From: an uncultured Lachnospiraceae bacterium
GTDB lineage: Bacteria > Bacillota > Clostridia > Lachnospirales > Lachnospiraceae
Assembly (NCBI GenBank): GCA_910577165.1
Contig: CAJTLX010000011.1
Location: 1 to 64,000, forward strand
Direction of reading: 5' to 3'
DNA length: 64,000 bases
The notes under the pieces were generated by a model. It had not been told where the DNA came from. It ran no database searches and saw only the letters and a program-made list of their open reading frames with translations. This document shows positions 1 to 8,928 of this stretch, one piece after another (the stretch's first letter is position 1; each line of letters opens with the position of its first letter). A program made the position numbers and the translations under genes.

Positions 1-42
1 GCAGAGGAAATATGCCACTGAAGTGGCGCACGGGGTGCGCAG

Positions 43-72
43 CGAGTAGGGAAGATAAATCTTCTCTACTCG
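43..72. terminator. Hairpin downstream of the response regulator
   Basis: Two 14-base arms (43-56 and 59-72) pair with one mismatch. The hairpin lies just past the stop codon of the leftward response-regulator gene. There is no clear T-run on either side, so it may be a 3' end stabiliser, or part of the dispersed GAGTAG repeat family reported in the findings. Confidence 0.5.
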
Positions 73-81
73 ATTAGCTTA

Positions 82-849
82 TTACTGCATTCCATTTATT
101 GCTTTCTTGCGCTCAAAGAACTCATCTACCGACCGAATGATCTCCGCTGGAGGCATGGTCTTTAACAGATATCCCTCCGGTTTTAATGCCATCACTTCAA
201 GCACGCTCTCCTTGTCGCCCTTGCTGGTAAGAAAAATAACGGGAATATCTGCAAACTCTGTTTCCGTGCGGATCATCTCCAGCACCTGCCGCCCGTCGCA
301 AACTGGCATCTCATAGTCAAGCAGCACCAGATCCGGGCGGTTTAGCGTCAGATATTTGATCGCCATCATCCCCGAATTTGCCAGGATTACCTGGTAATGA
401 TCTTCAAGCCACCCCTTTACATTGCGAAGCATCGCCCCTGAATCGTCCACCACAAGAATTTTCTTTTTATTATGTTTGCCAAATTTTCTTACGTAATTGT
501 CAATTTCTGCACTTACATGACTCACATTGAACGGTCGTTTGAATTCGATTGGAACCATATGTTTAGGGACAAACTTTTCTACTGCATTGATATCTTCCAT
601 ATCTCCCATAATAAAGATAAAGGTATCATCCTCAATGGCTTTGTCCTTGATATAATTTAATACTTGCTGCTGCGCGACCAACTCCTCATCGGCATAGACA
701 ATCATTGCACCGATTGACTCCTTTATGCGGCTGATTTCCTCCATATCCGCCTTCGCAAGCATTACCTTGTAGGACAGACCTTCGAATTTCTCTTTCAGAG
801 ACATAATAATATAGCTCTGTGTCTCCGCGACAATCAATAAATTATGCAT
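82..849 (-). CDS. Response regulator with C-terminal receiver domain
   Basis: A 255-aa two-component receiver protein, presumably cytoplasmic. Residues about 128-250 form a CheY-like receiver: acidic pair D135/D136 in ILVVDDS, phospho-acceptor D178 in LLDYEMP, T208 in FLTSK and a conserved lysine near 230. Residues 1-120 look like a second, degenerate receiver-type fold without an obvious phosphorylation site. There is no DNA-binding or enzymatic output domain, so output is probably by protein-protein contact. The start is placed at the ATG at 849 because AAGGAGAG lies 8 bases upstream; a longer reading frame upstream lacks such a site. No sensor kinase is adjacent, so the partner is unknown. 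Confidence 0.85.
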   Translation of the reverse strand: MHNLLIVAETQSYIIMSLKEKFEGLSYKVMLAKADMEEISRIKESIGAMIVYADEELVAQQQVLNYIKDKAIEDDTFIFIMGDMEDINAVEKFVPKHMVPIEFKRPFNVSHVSAEIDNYVRKFGKHNKKKILVVDDSGAMLRNVKGWLEDHYQVILANSGMMAIKYLTLNRPDLVLLDYEMPVCDGRQVLEMIRTETEFADIPVIFLTSKGDKESVLEVMALKPEGYLLKTMPPAEIIRSVDEFFERKKAINGMQ

Positions 850-932
850 AGTTTCTCTCTCCTTGCAATCCGGGAAATTTCCCTGCAATTTTCCGGCTGC
901 ACTCCCATAAAATTCTTTCTTAATTCCACGTT

Positions 933-961
933 ATTATAGCAGATTTCTTTTTCATTGTCCA
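933..961 (-). promoter_or_regulatory. SigA-type promoter of the response regulator
   Basis: On the minus strand, -35 TGGACA (956-961), a 17-bp spacer and -10 TATAAT (933-938). Transcription would start about 80 bases upstream of the response-regulator start codon. Confidence 0.6.
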
Positions 962-1227
962 GCACTCTTTTTCTCTTTTCGGCGAGCTTTATGCACCTCA
1001 TGCAACGTGGTATCGCTCTCTTTTTGCTCCGACATCATGGCGAAGAGCCGAATTAAAATATGCAGAAAGATCGGCACAAAAACTGTGCAGAGCAGACAGC
1101 CTAGAAACATTTGATTCGAGTAGGGCTTTGCTAAAAGCGCGGCGACAAATGCCGCCACATACATGGAAAGCAGAAGAACTACACATACAACTGCTGCAAT
1201 CCTTGCCCCCTTTGTCACCTTTTTCAT
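952..1227 (-). CDS. Small two-helix membrane protein of unknown function
   Basis: A 91-aa protein with two hydrophobic stretches (about residues 9-32 and 40-62) followed by a highly charged, Lys/Arg-rich tail. I do not recognise a family. The ATG at 1227 is preceded by GGAGGG four bases upstream, which favours it over an upstream start. It lies just downstream of rarA in the same orientation (65-bp gap) and may be co-transcribed. Confidence 0.6.
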   Translation of the reverse strand: MKKVTKGARIAAVVCVVLLLSMYVAAFVAALLAKPYSNQMFLGCLLCTVFVPIFLHILIRLFAMMSEQKESDTTLHEVHKARRKEKKSAGQ

Positions 1228-1292
1228 TTTCCCTCCATTCTGCCGCATTTTATTTCGCGGCCTTACCATTTTTCCATCAATTCTTTATTTCC

Positions 1293-2621
1293 TTATTCTT
1301 CTATATATTTCCCTATTTTTCTCAGATATTCCTGTATCTCCCTCTCATATCCATTTCCCGATGGCAGATAAAACCTTCGCTCCTTATATTCATCCGGCAG
1401 ATACTGTTGCTTGACATAGTGATTCTCATAATCGTGTGCATACTTGTACCCGATCCCATGCGAAAGTTTTTCTGCACCCGGATAATGCGAGTCTTTAAGA
1501 TGAACTGGGATCGGCGGGGTTTTGTCCTTCTCCACCGCTGCGAGTGCCGCGTCGATCGCCGTGATCGCGGAATTGCTTTTCGGTGCACACGCTACATAAG
1601 CGGCGGCCTGAGCAAGCACAATCCGTCCCTCCGGCATTCCCAGCCGTTCCACCGCCTGCGCCGCCGCTGTAGCCACAACAAGCGCGTTTGGATCAGCATT
1701 TGAAACATCCTCCGCCGCACAGATCATAATCCGTCTCGCAATAAAGGCAACTTTCTCCCCAGCACTAAGCATCCGCGCCAGATAATAGATCGCCGCATCC
1801 GGGTCAGAACCGCGCATACTCTTGATAAAAGCGGAGATAGTATCGTAGTGATTATCTCCCGTCCTGTCGTATTTTAGCGTTCGCTTTTGGATGCATTCTG
1901 CGGCAACGGGCAGTGTGATATGAACTTTCCCATCCTCCCCCCGTGCAGTGGTCAGCACGCCAAGCTCTAAGGCATTGAGGGCTGCACGCGCGTCCCCGTT
2001 CGCCGCATCCGCTAGAAAATCCGCCGCGTCCTGCTCAAGCAGAACGCCAAATGCTCCCATCCCGCGCTCCCTATCTTTTACTGCGCGGGATAAAAGTATC
2101 GCGATATTTTCTTTTGTCAATGTCTTTAATTCAAAAATAATTGAGCGCGAGAGCAGCGCGCTATTTACCTCAAAATATGGATTCTCCGTGGTCGCGCCAA
2201 CTAAGACAATGGTGCCGTCCTCCACAAACGGGAGCAGATAATCCTGCTGTCCTTTGTTAAACCGATGAATTTCATCCACAAACAAAATCGTTTTTTTTCC
2301 GTACATTCCAAGACTTTCCTTGGCGGTCGCCACCGCAGTCTCCATATCTTTCTTGCCCGCAGTTGTCGCATTGATCTGCAAAAATTCTGCACTTGTCGTA
2401 TTGGCAATCACCTTGGCAAGCGTGGTCTTTCCTGTCCCCGGAGGACCATAAAAAATTACGGAGCCAAGCTTGTCCGCCTTGATTGCCCGGTAAAGAAGCT
2501 TATCTTGCCCGATAATATGCTCCTGCCCCACGACCTCCTCCAATGTGCGCGGGCGCATACGCGAGGCAAGCGGTGCCTCGCTCTCCTGCTTCTTCTCCCT
2601 CATATAATCAAATAAATCCAT
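1293..2621 (-). CDS. rarA: Replication-associated recombination protein A (RarA/MgsA AAA+ ATPase)
   Basis: A 442-aa clamp-loader-like AAA+ ATPase that acts at stalled replication forks. The order is an N-terminal segment, Walker A GPPGTGKT (about 59-66), Walker B with DEIH (116-119), sensor-1 GATTENP, then the RarA-specific helical C-terminal domain ending in the typical HYPGAEKLSHG and QQYLPDEY motifs. The length is normal for the family. GGGGAGG lies just upstream of the ATG. It is divergent from the DUF4250 gene. Confidence 0.95.
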   Translation of the reverse strand: MDLFDYMREKKQESEAPLASRMRPRTLEEVVGQEHIIGQDKLLYRAIKADKLGSVIFYGPPGTGKTTLAKVIANTTSAEFLQINATTAGKKDMETAVATAKESLGMYGKKTILFVDEIHRFNKGQQDYLLPFVEDGTIVLVGATTENPYFEVNSALLSRSIIFELKTLTKENIAILLSRAVKDRERGMGAFGVLLEQDAADFLADAANGDARAALNALELGVLTTARGEDGKVHITLPVAAECIQKRTLKYDRTGDNHYDTISAFIKSMRGSDPDAAIYYLARMLSAGEKVAFIARRIMICAAEDVSNADPNALVVATAAAQAVERLGMPEGRIVLAQAAAYVACAPKSNSAITAIDAALAAVEKDKTPPIPVHLKDSHYPGAEKLSHGIGYKYAHDYENHYVKQQYLPDEYKERRFYLPSGNGYEREIQEYLRKIGKYIEE

Positions 2622-2717
2622 CGATATCCTCCCCTTGCAAAATAGTCCACTGTTATGTTATGATATCTTTAAATAGAGATTGGTTCTTTCTCATTAAATG
2701 AAAAGGAGGTGATCCCC

Positions 2718-2891
2718 ATGCTGCCAAGCGATCCCGCAATGCTCCTTAGCGTTATCAATCTAAAACTTAGGGACTTCTATCCGTCACTTAACGAACTCTG
2801 TAAAGACCTCGACGAAAACGAAGACGAGATCAAGGAAATACTTGCCACAATTGGCTATCACTATGACGTTAAACAAAACCGTTTTATGTAA
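2718..2891 (+). CDS. DUF4250 domain-containing protein
   Basis: A 57-aa protein covering the short DUF4250 family found mainly in Clostridia; its function is unknown. The ATG at 2718 sits 8 bases after a near-perfect AGGAGGTGATCC. That rules out the in-frame GTG at 2709, which lies inside this ribosome-binding site. The 3' end overlaps the convergent VanZ-like gene by 8 bp. Confidence 0.8.
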   Translation: MLPSDPAMLLSVINLKLRDFYPSLNELCKDLDENEDEIKEILATIGYHYDVKQNRFM

Positions 2892-3393
2892 TCTGCTCCG
2901 CCCTCGCATTTTTTTTTGCGCACGCTCTCTTTAAAATAAGATAGCGAATCAGACTGAGAGAAAGTATTCCAAGTATTGCCCCCGCCGCATCAATCATTAC
3001 ATCGCGCAGTTCCCCGCTGCGCCCCGGCACAAAACGCTGATGAAACTCATCACTTGCCGCGTAACAGGCGGCAATTAACACAGCAAGAAGACATCTCTTT
3101 TTATAGGGCAGCGAAAAGGAGGTAAGCCAGTACAAAGCAAGGGTAGCCAATACCCCGAATTCCGCCATATGCGCTGCCTTGCGCACAAGAAATGAGAGTG
3201 TTTCCCGCGTCCTGTCGGGGTTTTTTACCACACTCCCAAGCAAATGCTCATCCATCAATACTTCCACAATCGCGTTGCTGCTCTGAGAGGATTCCACAGC
3301 CGTCTTTGCCGAGAAAGAAAAGATCACCCCCATAAATAGAAGCATTGGTAGTACCGACCAGATTTTTCTTTGAAAAAGTAATTTTCTTTTCAT
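2884..3393 (-). CDS. VanZ-like family membrane protein
   Basis: A 169-aa integral membrane protein with an N-terminal transmembrane segment, the family signature around KAAHMAEFGVLA (about residues 72-83), two further helices and the DEFHQ.FVPGR motif (about 115-125). VanZ relatives are widespread in Firmicutes; most have no proven role in glycopeptide resistance. No other resistance genes are nearby, so a resistance function should not be assumed. Confidence 0.8.
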   Translation of the reverse strand: MKRKLLFQRKIWSVLPMLLFMGVIFSFSAKTAVESSQSSNAIVEVLMDEHLLGSVVKNPDRTRETLSFLVRKAAHMAEFGVLATLALYWLTSFSLPYKKRCLLAVLIAACYAASDEFHQRFVPGRSGELRDVMIDAAGAILGILSLSLIRYLILKRACAKKNARAEQIT

Positions 3394-3409
3394 CTCCTTG
3401 CACCTTCAC

Positions 3410-3438
3410 TTGCATATATTCCATATTTTTGGTATAAT
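3410..3438 (+). promoter_or_regulatory. SigA-type promoter of the YigZ-family gene
   Basis: TTGCAT (3410-3415), a 17-bp spacer and a perfect TATAAT (3433-3438), about 90 bases upstream of the start codon. Confidence 0.65.
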
Positions 3439-3530
3439 TAGGGAACTTCCTCTATTTTGAAAGCAATTTAATAGTAACGAAAACTCTGCCTTTTGTCAAG
3501 AAAACTTATTTGCACCAAAGGAGAAATATT

Positions 3531-4175
3531 ATGTCAACTGCTATCTGCCGCGCCGTAAAAATTGGCGGCTGCGGCGAAATCACAGAAAAAAAATCGCGTT
3601 TTATCGCTACGGTACACCCTGTCCGCTCAGAGGAGGAGGCACTCCTTTTTCTTGAGCAGACAAGAAAAAAATACTGGGATGCCAAACACAACTGTTTTGC
3701 CTATGTGATCGGAGAACAAAATGAAGTCACGCGCTGCAGTGACGATGGCGAACCTTCAAAAACCGCGGGCAGACCGATGCTTGATGTGCTGCTCTCGGAA
3801 GGGATTCACGATGCCATCGCCATTGTGACACGCTATTTTGGCGGGGTGCTGCTCGGCACGGGCGGACTTGTCCGCGCTTATCAGGCAGCAGTAAAAGCGG
3901 GACTTTCTGCCTGCACACTCGTCACCAGACGCTTTGGCAAAATGCTTGTTGTCACCACAGATTATCAGGGGTTTGGAAAATTACAGTATATCACCGCCTC
4001 CGAGCATATTTCAATGCTTGACACAGAATATACGAATGCAGTTACGGTTACACTTTTTGTAACGGCGGACAAGGAGGAAATTTTTAGAAAAAAACTAACC
4101 CAGGCAACCAATGGCAAAGCAGTGATCCTAACAAAGGAGGAAGGTTTTTTCGATCTGCCCGAAGAAGAACTTTAG
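3531..4175 (+). CDS. YigZ/IMPACT family protein
   Basis: A 214-aa cytoplasmic protein of the UPF0029/IMPACT family. The N-terminal half carries the family motifs KSRFIATV, CSDDGEPS.TAG and RYFGG..LGTGGL; the C-terminal half matches the DUF1949-type domain. The molecular role in bacteria is uncertain, although a link to translation and proteolysis has been suggested for the family. The ATG at 3531 is chosen because AAAGGAG lies 7 bases upstream. It has its own promoter and faces the same way as the downstream pbp gene. Confidence 0.85.
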   Translation: MSTAICRAVKIGGCGEITEKKSRFIATVHPVRSEEEALLFLEQTRKKYWDAKHNCFAYVIGEQNEVTRCSDDGEPSKTAGRPMLDVLLSEGIHDAIAIVTRYFGGVLLGTGGLVRAYQAAVKAGLSACTLVTRRFGKMLVVTTDYQGFGKLQYITASEHISMLDTEYTNAVTVTLFVTADKEEIFRKKLTQATNGKAVILTKEEGFFDLPEEEL

Positions 4176-4208
4176 CACACCGCAAGAAAATTGTCACAAA
4201 GTCTTTAT

Positions 4209-4237
4209 TTGCCAAAGATAACAGACTGTGCTATACT
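4209..4237 (+). promoter_or_regulatory. Promoter of the class A penicillin-binding protein
   Basis: TTGCCA (4209-4214), a 17-bp spacer and TATACT (4232-4237), about 40 bases upstream of the start codon. Confidence 0.6.
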
Positions 4238-4278
4238 AAGGAAGATTGTATCACTGATAATCAGAAAAGAGGGAATTT

Positions 4279-7236
4279 ATGGATTTTAGCAAAAAAGGGA
4301 TTATAAAAAGGCAGCATCAGATCAAATCCTGGGCAAAGCGTCTTGTCTCAAAATCGCGGGTGTTTTCCTTTCGCCTTGCTCTGCTTACGTTTATCGCGCT
4401 TGGCATCTTCGTCTGCATCACGATCTTTGCGGCGGCAAAGGCGATGATTGACGACGCGCCCGAACTTTCTCAGATCAATATTGACCCGGAGAAATTTACA
4501 ACTCATATTTATTACAGCGATGGTTCTGTTTCCGGGACAGTGGTTGGCGCGGAATCCAACCGTATCCTGGTCACTTCCGATCAGATCCCTAAAATGGTAA
4601 AGGATTGTTTTGTTGCCATCGAGGACAAGCGTTTCTACGAACATGACGGCATTGACCTGCCGGGTATTGCGCGCGCGGGCTACTCCGGCATCAAGTCCTT
4701 TCTCAACAAGAGCGGAGGGCTATTAGATTACGGCGCAAGTACCATCACACAGCAGCTTTTAAAGATCCGCGTCTTTGACTACGGCAATGAGCCGAAAGCG
4801 ATCGACAAGATCACGCGCAAAGTGCAGGAACAGTACCTTGCAATTCAGCTTGAGGACGCTTACACTAAGGATGAGATCTTAGTTGCCTACATGAACAATA
4901 TCAACCTTGGCAACCGCTCTTTTGGCGTGCAGATGGCAGCACTCAATTATTTCGGAAAAAACGTCTGGGATCTAACGCTTTCTGAAGCCGCCGTGATCGC
5001 TGCGATCGCACTCTCTCCGGTGCGCCAGAACCCGATCAATTTCCCGGAGGAGAATGCCAAACGCCGCCAGAGCTGCTTAGATACCATGCTTGAATTGGAA
5101 TTTTGTACGCCGGAACAGTACGATGAAGCAGTCAATGACGAAGTTTATGCCCGCATCAAAAACTATGCCTATGAAAACAATGAGGAAACTTACTACTCCT
5201 ATTTTAACGATGCGGTGATCCGCCAGGTGCTAAACGACTTAATTGACATTGGCTACTCTGCTGAGAAAGCGGAGGACTTGCTCTACAGCGGCGGTCTGGA
5301 TATTTTCACCACGCAGGACAAAGAGATTCAGGCTGTGGTGGACTCTGTGTACTGCAACGAAGAAAATTTTCCTGCCATGGGCAACGAGGGCGGATCATTT
5401 TACGAGCTTACACAGGATTATTCAGTTTCCATTTTAAGGGCGGATGAGACACCAGATCATTTTCAGCTCTCCCATGTTTTAGCCTACTATAAAGACTACA
5501 ATGATTCGGACTTAAAATTTTATCACGAATATTACCGGAACAACCATCGCGGAATCAGCCGTTACACAACCGATCCTGATCTGTTAAATGAAATGCTCGA
5601 TAAATTTATTGCCGCGATGATGGAGGAGGGGGACTCAATCTTGGCGGAACGTCCGCGCATCTACACCTTGCAGCCGCAGTCTTCCTTTACGGTGATTGAC
5701 CAGAAAACCGGCTATGTTATGGCACTCTATGGGGGGCGCGGCGAAAAGATCGGGAGTTTAACATTAAACCGCGCGACTAGCACACTGCGCCAGGTTGGCT
5801 CCACATTCAAGGTTCTCGCCTCCTTCCTCCCGGCACTTGACACGGCGGGGATGACACTCGCCTCTGTGGCGGATGATGCGGAATACCATTATCCCGGCAC
5901 CAACACAAAAGTAGACAACTGGAACGGCGAAGTCTACGAGGGACTGACCCCAATCAGACGCGCCATTTACCGCTCGATGAATATTGTCGCCTGCCGCGTG
6001 ATGGAACAGGTAACCCCGCAGGTGGCGTTCGATTACCTCAAAAAATTAGGGTTTACTACTCTTGTAGAATCTCAGACAGGTGAGAATGGTAAAGTTTACA
6101 GTGATATCGGTATTCCGTTAGCCCTTGGCGGAATTACCAACGGCGTGACCAATCTTGAGTTAACTGCCGCCTATGCAACGATCGCCAACAATGGAATTTA
6201 CAATCGTCCGGTGCTTTATACAAAAGTACTTGACCATAATGGAAAAGTACTTTTGTCCAATGACTCTGCCTCCACACAGGTGATCAAGACTTCGACCTCC
6301 TACCTTTTAACCAATGCGATGTGCGATACTACCACGATTGGTACCGGAACAAACATGGCATTTAAACAAGGGGAGATAAATGACTATATCACTGCCTATG
6401 CAAAGCGCAAATTTGGGATTATATCGGATGAAGATGCCTCCTCAAACGAGGATTACAAGACCTATGTAAGTGACTTAAAAAGCAAAGTCTCCGGGATGCC
6501 GATCGCTGGAAAAACAGGTTCCTCCCACTATACTGACCTGTGGTTTGTCGGGTACTCTCCATATTATACTGCTGCCGTATGGACGGGATTTGACAATAAT
6601 GTAAAACAGATCAACCGAAATTACCACCAGCATATGTGGCGCAAAATTATGGAGCAGATCCATGTGGTAAAGGAGAAAGAAGCGGTTAGCTTCCCTGTTC
6701 CGGACTCCATTATTTCCGCGACTATCTGCACAAAATGCGGTAATCTGGCAGTTACTGGACTCTGCGATCAGGTCAATTGTGTAAAGACAGAGATTTTTGC
6801 CAAGGGCACAGTGCCAAATGTCAAGTGTACCTGCCATGTCAAAGCTTCGGTGTGCAGTGTCTCCGGTCAGTTAGCAAGTGTATATTGCCCGCCGGAAACG
6901 ACCTCGGAGAAAGTTTTCCTAATAAAAGAGGAAACTTCCCCGACCTATGACACGCCAAATCTTTTGCCAACCGGGGAGGATGCTGTTACCTGTACGATCC
7001 ACACCGCAGAAAGCATTCTTCCGCCAGAGCCGGATGAACCACAAGATCCAAGCAATCCGGATGATGATGGCGATCTGGATATACCGTTGCCGCCACCGCC
7101 TGGGGAACCGGATATTCCGACTCCTTCCAAAAAGCCAACACCAACGCCAACACCGACCCCTTCTGAGGAGGAGGGAGACGAACCGGAGGAGGATGAACCA
7201 GGAGAGGATGACTACGAAGATGAATGGATTGACTAA
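4279..7236 (+). CDS. Class A penicillin-binding protein (PBP1A family)
   Basis: A 985-aa bifunctional peptidoglycan synthase anchored by one N-terminal helix (about 30-55). The GT51 glycosyltransferase domain shows EDKRFYEHDG (115-124, catalytic E115) and GASTITQQ (152-159). The transpeptidase domain shows S508-T-F-K511 with the nucleophile S508, S566-M-N568, and K745-T-G747. After the catalytic domains comes a cysteine-bearing segment, then a Pro/Thr/Asp/Glu-rich tail of about 80 residues that is probably extended in the wall. It is transcribed alone, between its own promoter and a strong terminator. Confidence 0.93.
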   Translation: MDFSKKGIIKRQHQIKSWAKRLVSKSRVFSFRLALLTFIALGIFVCITIFAAAKAMIDDAPELSQINIDPEKFTTHIYYSDGSVSGTVVGAESNRILVTSDQIPKMVKDCFVAIEDKRFYEHDGIDLPGIARAGYSGIKSFLNKSGGLLDYGASTITQQLLKIRVFDYGNEPKAIDKITRKVQEQYLAIQLEDAYTKDEILVAYMNNINLGNRSFGVQMAALNYFGKNVWDLTLSEAAVIAAIALSPVRQNPINFPEENAKRRQSCLDTMLELEFCTPEQYDEAVNDEVYARIKNYAYENNEETYYSYFNDAVIRQVLNDLIDIGYSAEKAEDLLYSGGLDIFTTQDKEIQAVVDSVYCNEENFPAMGNEGGSFYELTQDYSVSILRADETPDHFQLSHVLAYYKDYNDSDLKFYHEYYRNNHRGISRYTTDPDLLNEMLDKFIAAMMEEGDSILAERPRIYTLQPQSSFTVIDQKTGYVMALYGGRGEKIGSLTLNRATSTLRQVGSTFKVLASFLPALDTAGMTLASVADDAEYHYPGTNTKVDNWNGEVYEGLTPIRRAIYRSMNIVACRVMEQVTPQVAFDYLKKLGFTTLVESQTGENGKVYSDIGIPLALGGITNGVTNLELTAAYATIANNGIYNRPVLYTKVLDHNGKVLLSNDSASTQVIKTSTSYLLTNAMCDTTTIGTGTNMAFKQGEINDYITAYAKRKFGIISDEDASSNEDYKTYVSDLKSKVSGMPIAGKTGSSHYTDLWFVGYSPYYTAAVWTGFDNNVKQINRNYHQHMWRKIMEQIHVVKEKEAVSFPVPDSIISATICTKCGNLAVTGLCDQVNCVKTEIFAKGTVPNVKCTCHVKASVCSVSGQLASVYCPPETTSEKVFLIKEETSPTYDTPNLLPTGEDAVTCTIHTAESILPPEPDEPQDPSNPDDDGDLDIPLPPPPGEPDIPTPSKKPTPTPTPTPSEEEGDEPEEDEPGEDDYEDEWID

Positions 7237-7262
7237 AATTTAGATCGGTAAATTTAAGTAAG

Positions 7263-7307
7263 AAAAACCGAAGGAAGAGAATCTTACCTCTCTTCCTTCG
7301 GTTTTTT
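7263..7307. terminator. Bidirectional Rho-independent terminator
   Basis: A perfect stem of about 18 bp (7263-7280 with 7289-7306) around an 8-base loop, with an A-run on the left and a T-run on the right. It can serve both the rightward pbp gene and the leftward spoVAD-spoVAE pair. Confidence 0.9.
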
Positions 7308-7344
7308 TGCCAAAAACTTTTCTTCTGCCCGATCTATGCTTTTT

Positions 7345-7704
7345 TTACGGAAGTTTTGGTTTTGATTTAAACACCAACGCCGCTAAATATCCCATTAATA
7401 ATGCCCCGGAAATTCCAACGGCTGTCTCTGAGAGCCCTCCTTTAAACAATCCTAAAAATCCATCCTGATCTATGGCCTTTTTTACTCCCTGAAACAACAT
7501 ATTTCCAAACCCGGCAAGCGGGACAGTTGCTCCTGCTCCCGCCCACTCTGCAAAGGGCTTATACACTCCCACAGCTCCCAAAATCGCGCCCAGACAGACG
7601 AGCATCACCATAATTCTGCCAGGGAGCAGTTTGGTAATATCCATCAAGATCTGCACCAGCGCGCAGATCGCTCCACCCACCAAAAATGCAATTAGATAAT
7701 CCAT
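7345..7704 (-). CDS. spoVAE: Stage V sporulation protein AE (SpoVAE/SpoVAEB)
   Basis: A 119-aa, mostly hydrophobic protein with about four membrane segments and the family-typical GAGATVPLAGFGN stretch (about 57-69). SpoVA proteins form the channel that moves dipicolinic acid into the forespore and releases it at germination. It follows spoVAD by 18 bp in the same direction, so the two are an operon. The usual third member, spoVAC, is not next to them. Confidence 0.9.
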   Translation of the reverse strand: MDYLIAFLVGGAICALVQILMDITKLLPGRIMVMLVCLGAILGAVGVYKPFAEWAGAGATVPLAGFGNMLFQGVKKAIDQDGFLGLFKGGLSETAVGISGALLMGYLAALVFKSKPKLP

Positions 7705-7722
7705 TTTCTTCCCCTATCCTTT

Positions 7723-8757
7723 CTATTTTCCACAATATTCAAACACCACCGCATGGGCGATCCCCGGCACACTGTTGCCCTCGTTAAAGCTGACGGTAGA
7801 AAGCAACGCGCCCGTCGGCACAAAAAGCACGCGCTGGAACACCCCTTCCGAAATTTTCTTTAACAGATATCCCGTCAGCGTGATCGCAGAACACCCACAT
7901 CCGCTTCCGCCCGCATCCGTCTTCTGTCTTGCCGCGTCAAAGATCTCGATTCCGCAGTCCATATGCTGTGCCGTGATATCAAATCCCTTCTCCTGCAAAA
8001 GTGCCAAAAGGATCTCCTTTCCCACCACGCCAAGATCGCCGGTCACAATCCGGTCATAGTAATCCGGCTGCAAATGAAAATCGTCCAGATGACAGGAGAT
8101 GGTATCACACGCCGCCGGTGCCATACACGCGCCCATATTCATTGAATCCTTTATCCCATAATCGATAACGCGCCCCATCGTAGCACCGGAAAGCCGCACA
8201 TTATATTTTCCCTTTGTGGAGGAAAGCACTACTGCACCACTCCCCGTCACCGTCCAGGTCGCCGCCATAGGCCGCTGATTTCCATAGGCAAGAGGAAAAC
8301 GAAATTGTTTCTCCGCCCCCGCAAAATGACTTGACGTAATGGTTAAGGCATGATTTGTATATTCCCCGTCCACAAGGACCGCCCCGGCAAGTAGGGACTC
8401 TCCCATTGTCGAACATGCACCGTAAAGTCCGAGCAGCGGGATGGAAAGTTTTTCCACGCCAAACGTCGTCGCAATCAGCTGTCCAAGAAGATCTCCGCCC
8501 GCCATATAGCGAATCTTGTCGGGGGAGAGATTCGCATCGCCAATCGCGTGCTTTGCCGCTTCAAGTTGCATATTGCTTTCTGCTTCCTCCCAGGTCTTCC
8601 CGCCAAACATATCATCTTTCCCGATAATATCAAAATACGCGCCGAGCGGTCCTTCACTTTCAAGCTTTCCGGCCACACTTGCCATACCACTGACATAGAC
8701 TCCACGGTCAAACGAAAAACTTTGCCTGCCGGGTGATTTTTTCTGTTGTTGTTCCAT
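7723..8757 (-). CDS. spoVAD: Stage V sporulation protein AD (SpoVAD)
   Basis: A 344-aa thiolase-fold protein that binds dipicolinic acid in the spore inner membrane. The sequence is typical of the family throughout, including LLGLYGACSTMGESL around the thiolase-like cysteine, DAGGSGCGCSA in the C-terminal half and SFNEGNSVPGIAHAV near the end. AAAGGAG lies just upstream of the ATG. A forespore-type promoter can be seen upstream. The neighbour on the other side is a divergent YihY gene, so this cluster lacks spoVAC. Confidence 0.95.
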   Translation of the reverse strand: MEQQQKKSPGRQSFSFDRGVYVSGMASVAGKLESEGPLGAYFDIIGKDDMFGGKTWEEAESNMQLEAAKHAIGDANLSPDKIRYMAGGDLLGQLIATTFGVEKLSIPLLGLYGACSTMGESLLAGAVLVDGEYTNHALTITSSHFAGAEKQFRFPLAYGNQRPMAATWTVTGSGAVVLSSTKGKYNVRLSGATMGRVIDYGIKDSMNMGACMAPAACDTISCHLDDFHLQPDYYDRIVTGDLGVVGKEILLALLQEKGFDITAQHMDCGIEIFDAARQKTDAGGSGCGCSAITLTGYLLKKISEGVFQRVLFVPTGALLSTVSFNEGNSVPGIAHAVVFEYCGK

Positions 8758-8807
8758 GCCGCTTTACTCCTTTCCTTCTAAAACGCAAGTATTTTGTTCG
8801 TTTCCTA

Positions 8808-8836
8808 TAAAATCCCCGCTTTTTCGCAATTTATAC
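8808..8836 (-). promoter_or_regulatory. Candidate SigG/SigF-type promoter of spoVAD-spoVAE
   Basis: On the minus strand GTATA (8832-8836) fits the SigG -35 consensus. After 17 bp comes GATTTTA (8808-8814), which fits the -10 CATNNTA except at the first base. The position about 50 bases upstream of spoVAD and the forespore role of the genes support the call, but the motif is short. Confidence 0.45.
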
Positions 8837-8928
8837 GAACCAGAGTTTTCGCAGAAAAAAAAGAGTGCTGTACTTTTCCTAAATTTTCTGGTAAAATAAC
8901 AGGAAAACACAAGAAGGAGAAAGCACCT

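Noticed and set aside
1128..1703. Rightward 191-codon frame opposite rarA
   Set aside because: It lies antisense to a clear RarA gene, has no ribosome-binding site, and its translation is low-complexity and unlike any family.
2884..3393. Glycopeptide resistance gene
   Set aside because: The gene is only VanZ-like; without vanHAX or a regulator it gives no basis for a resistance call.
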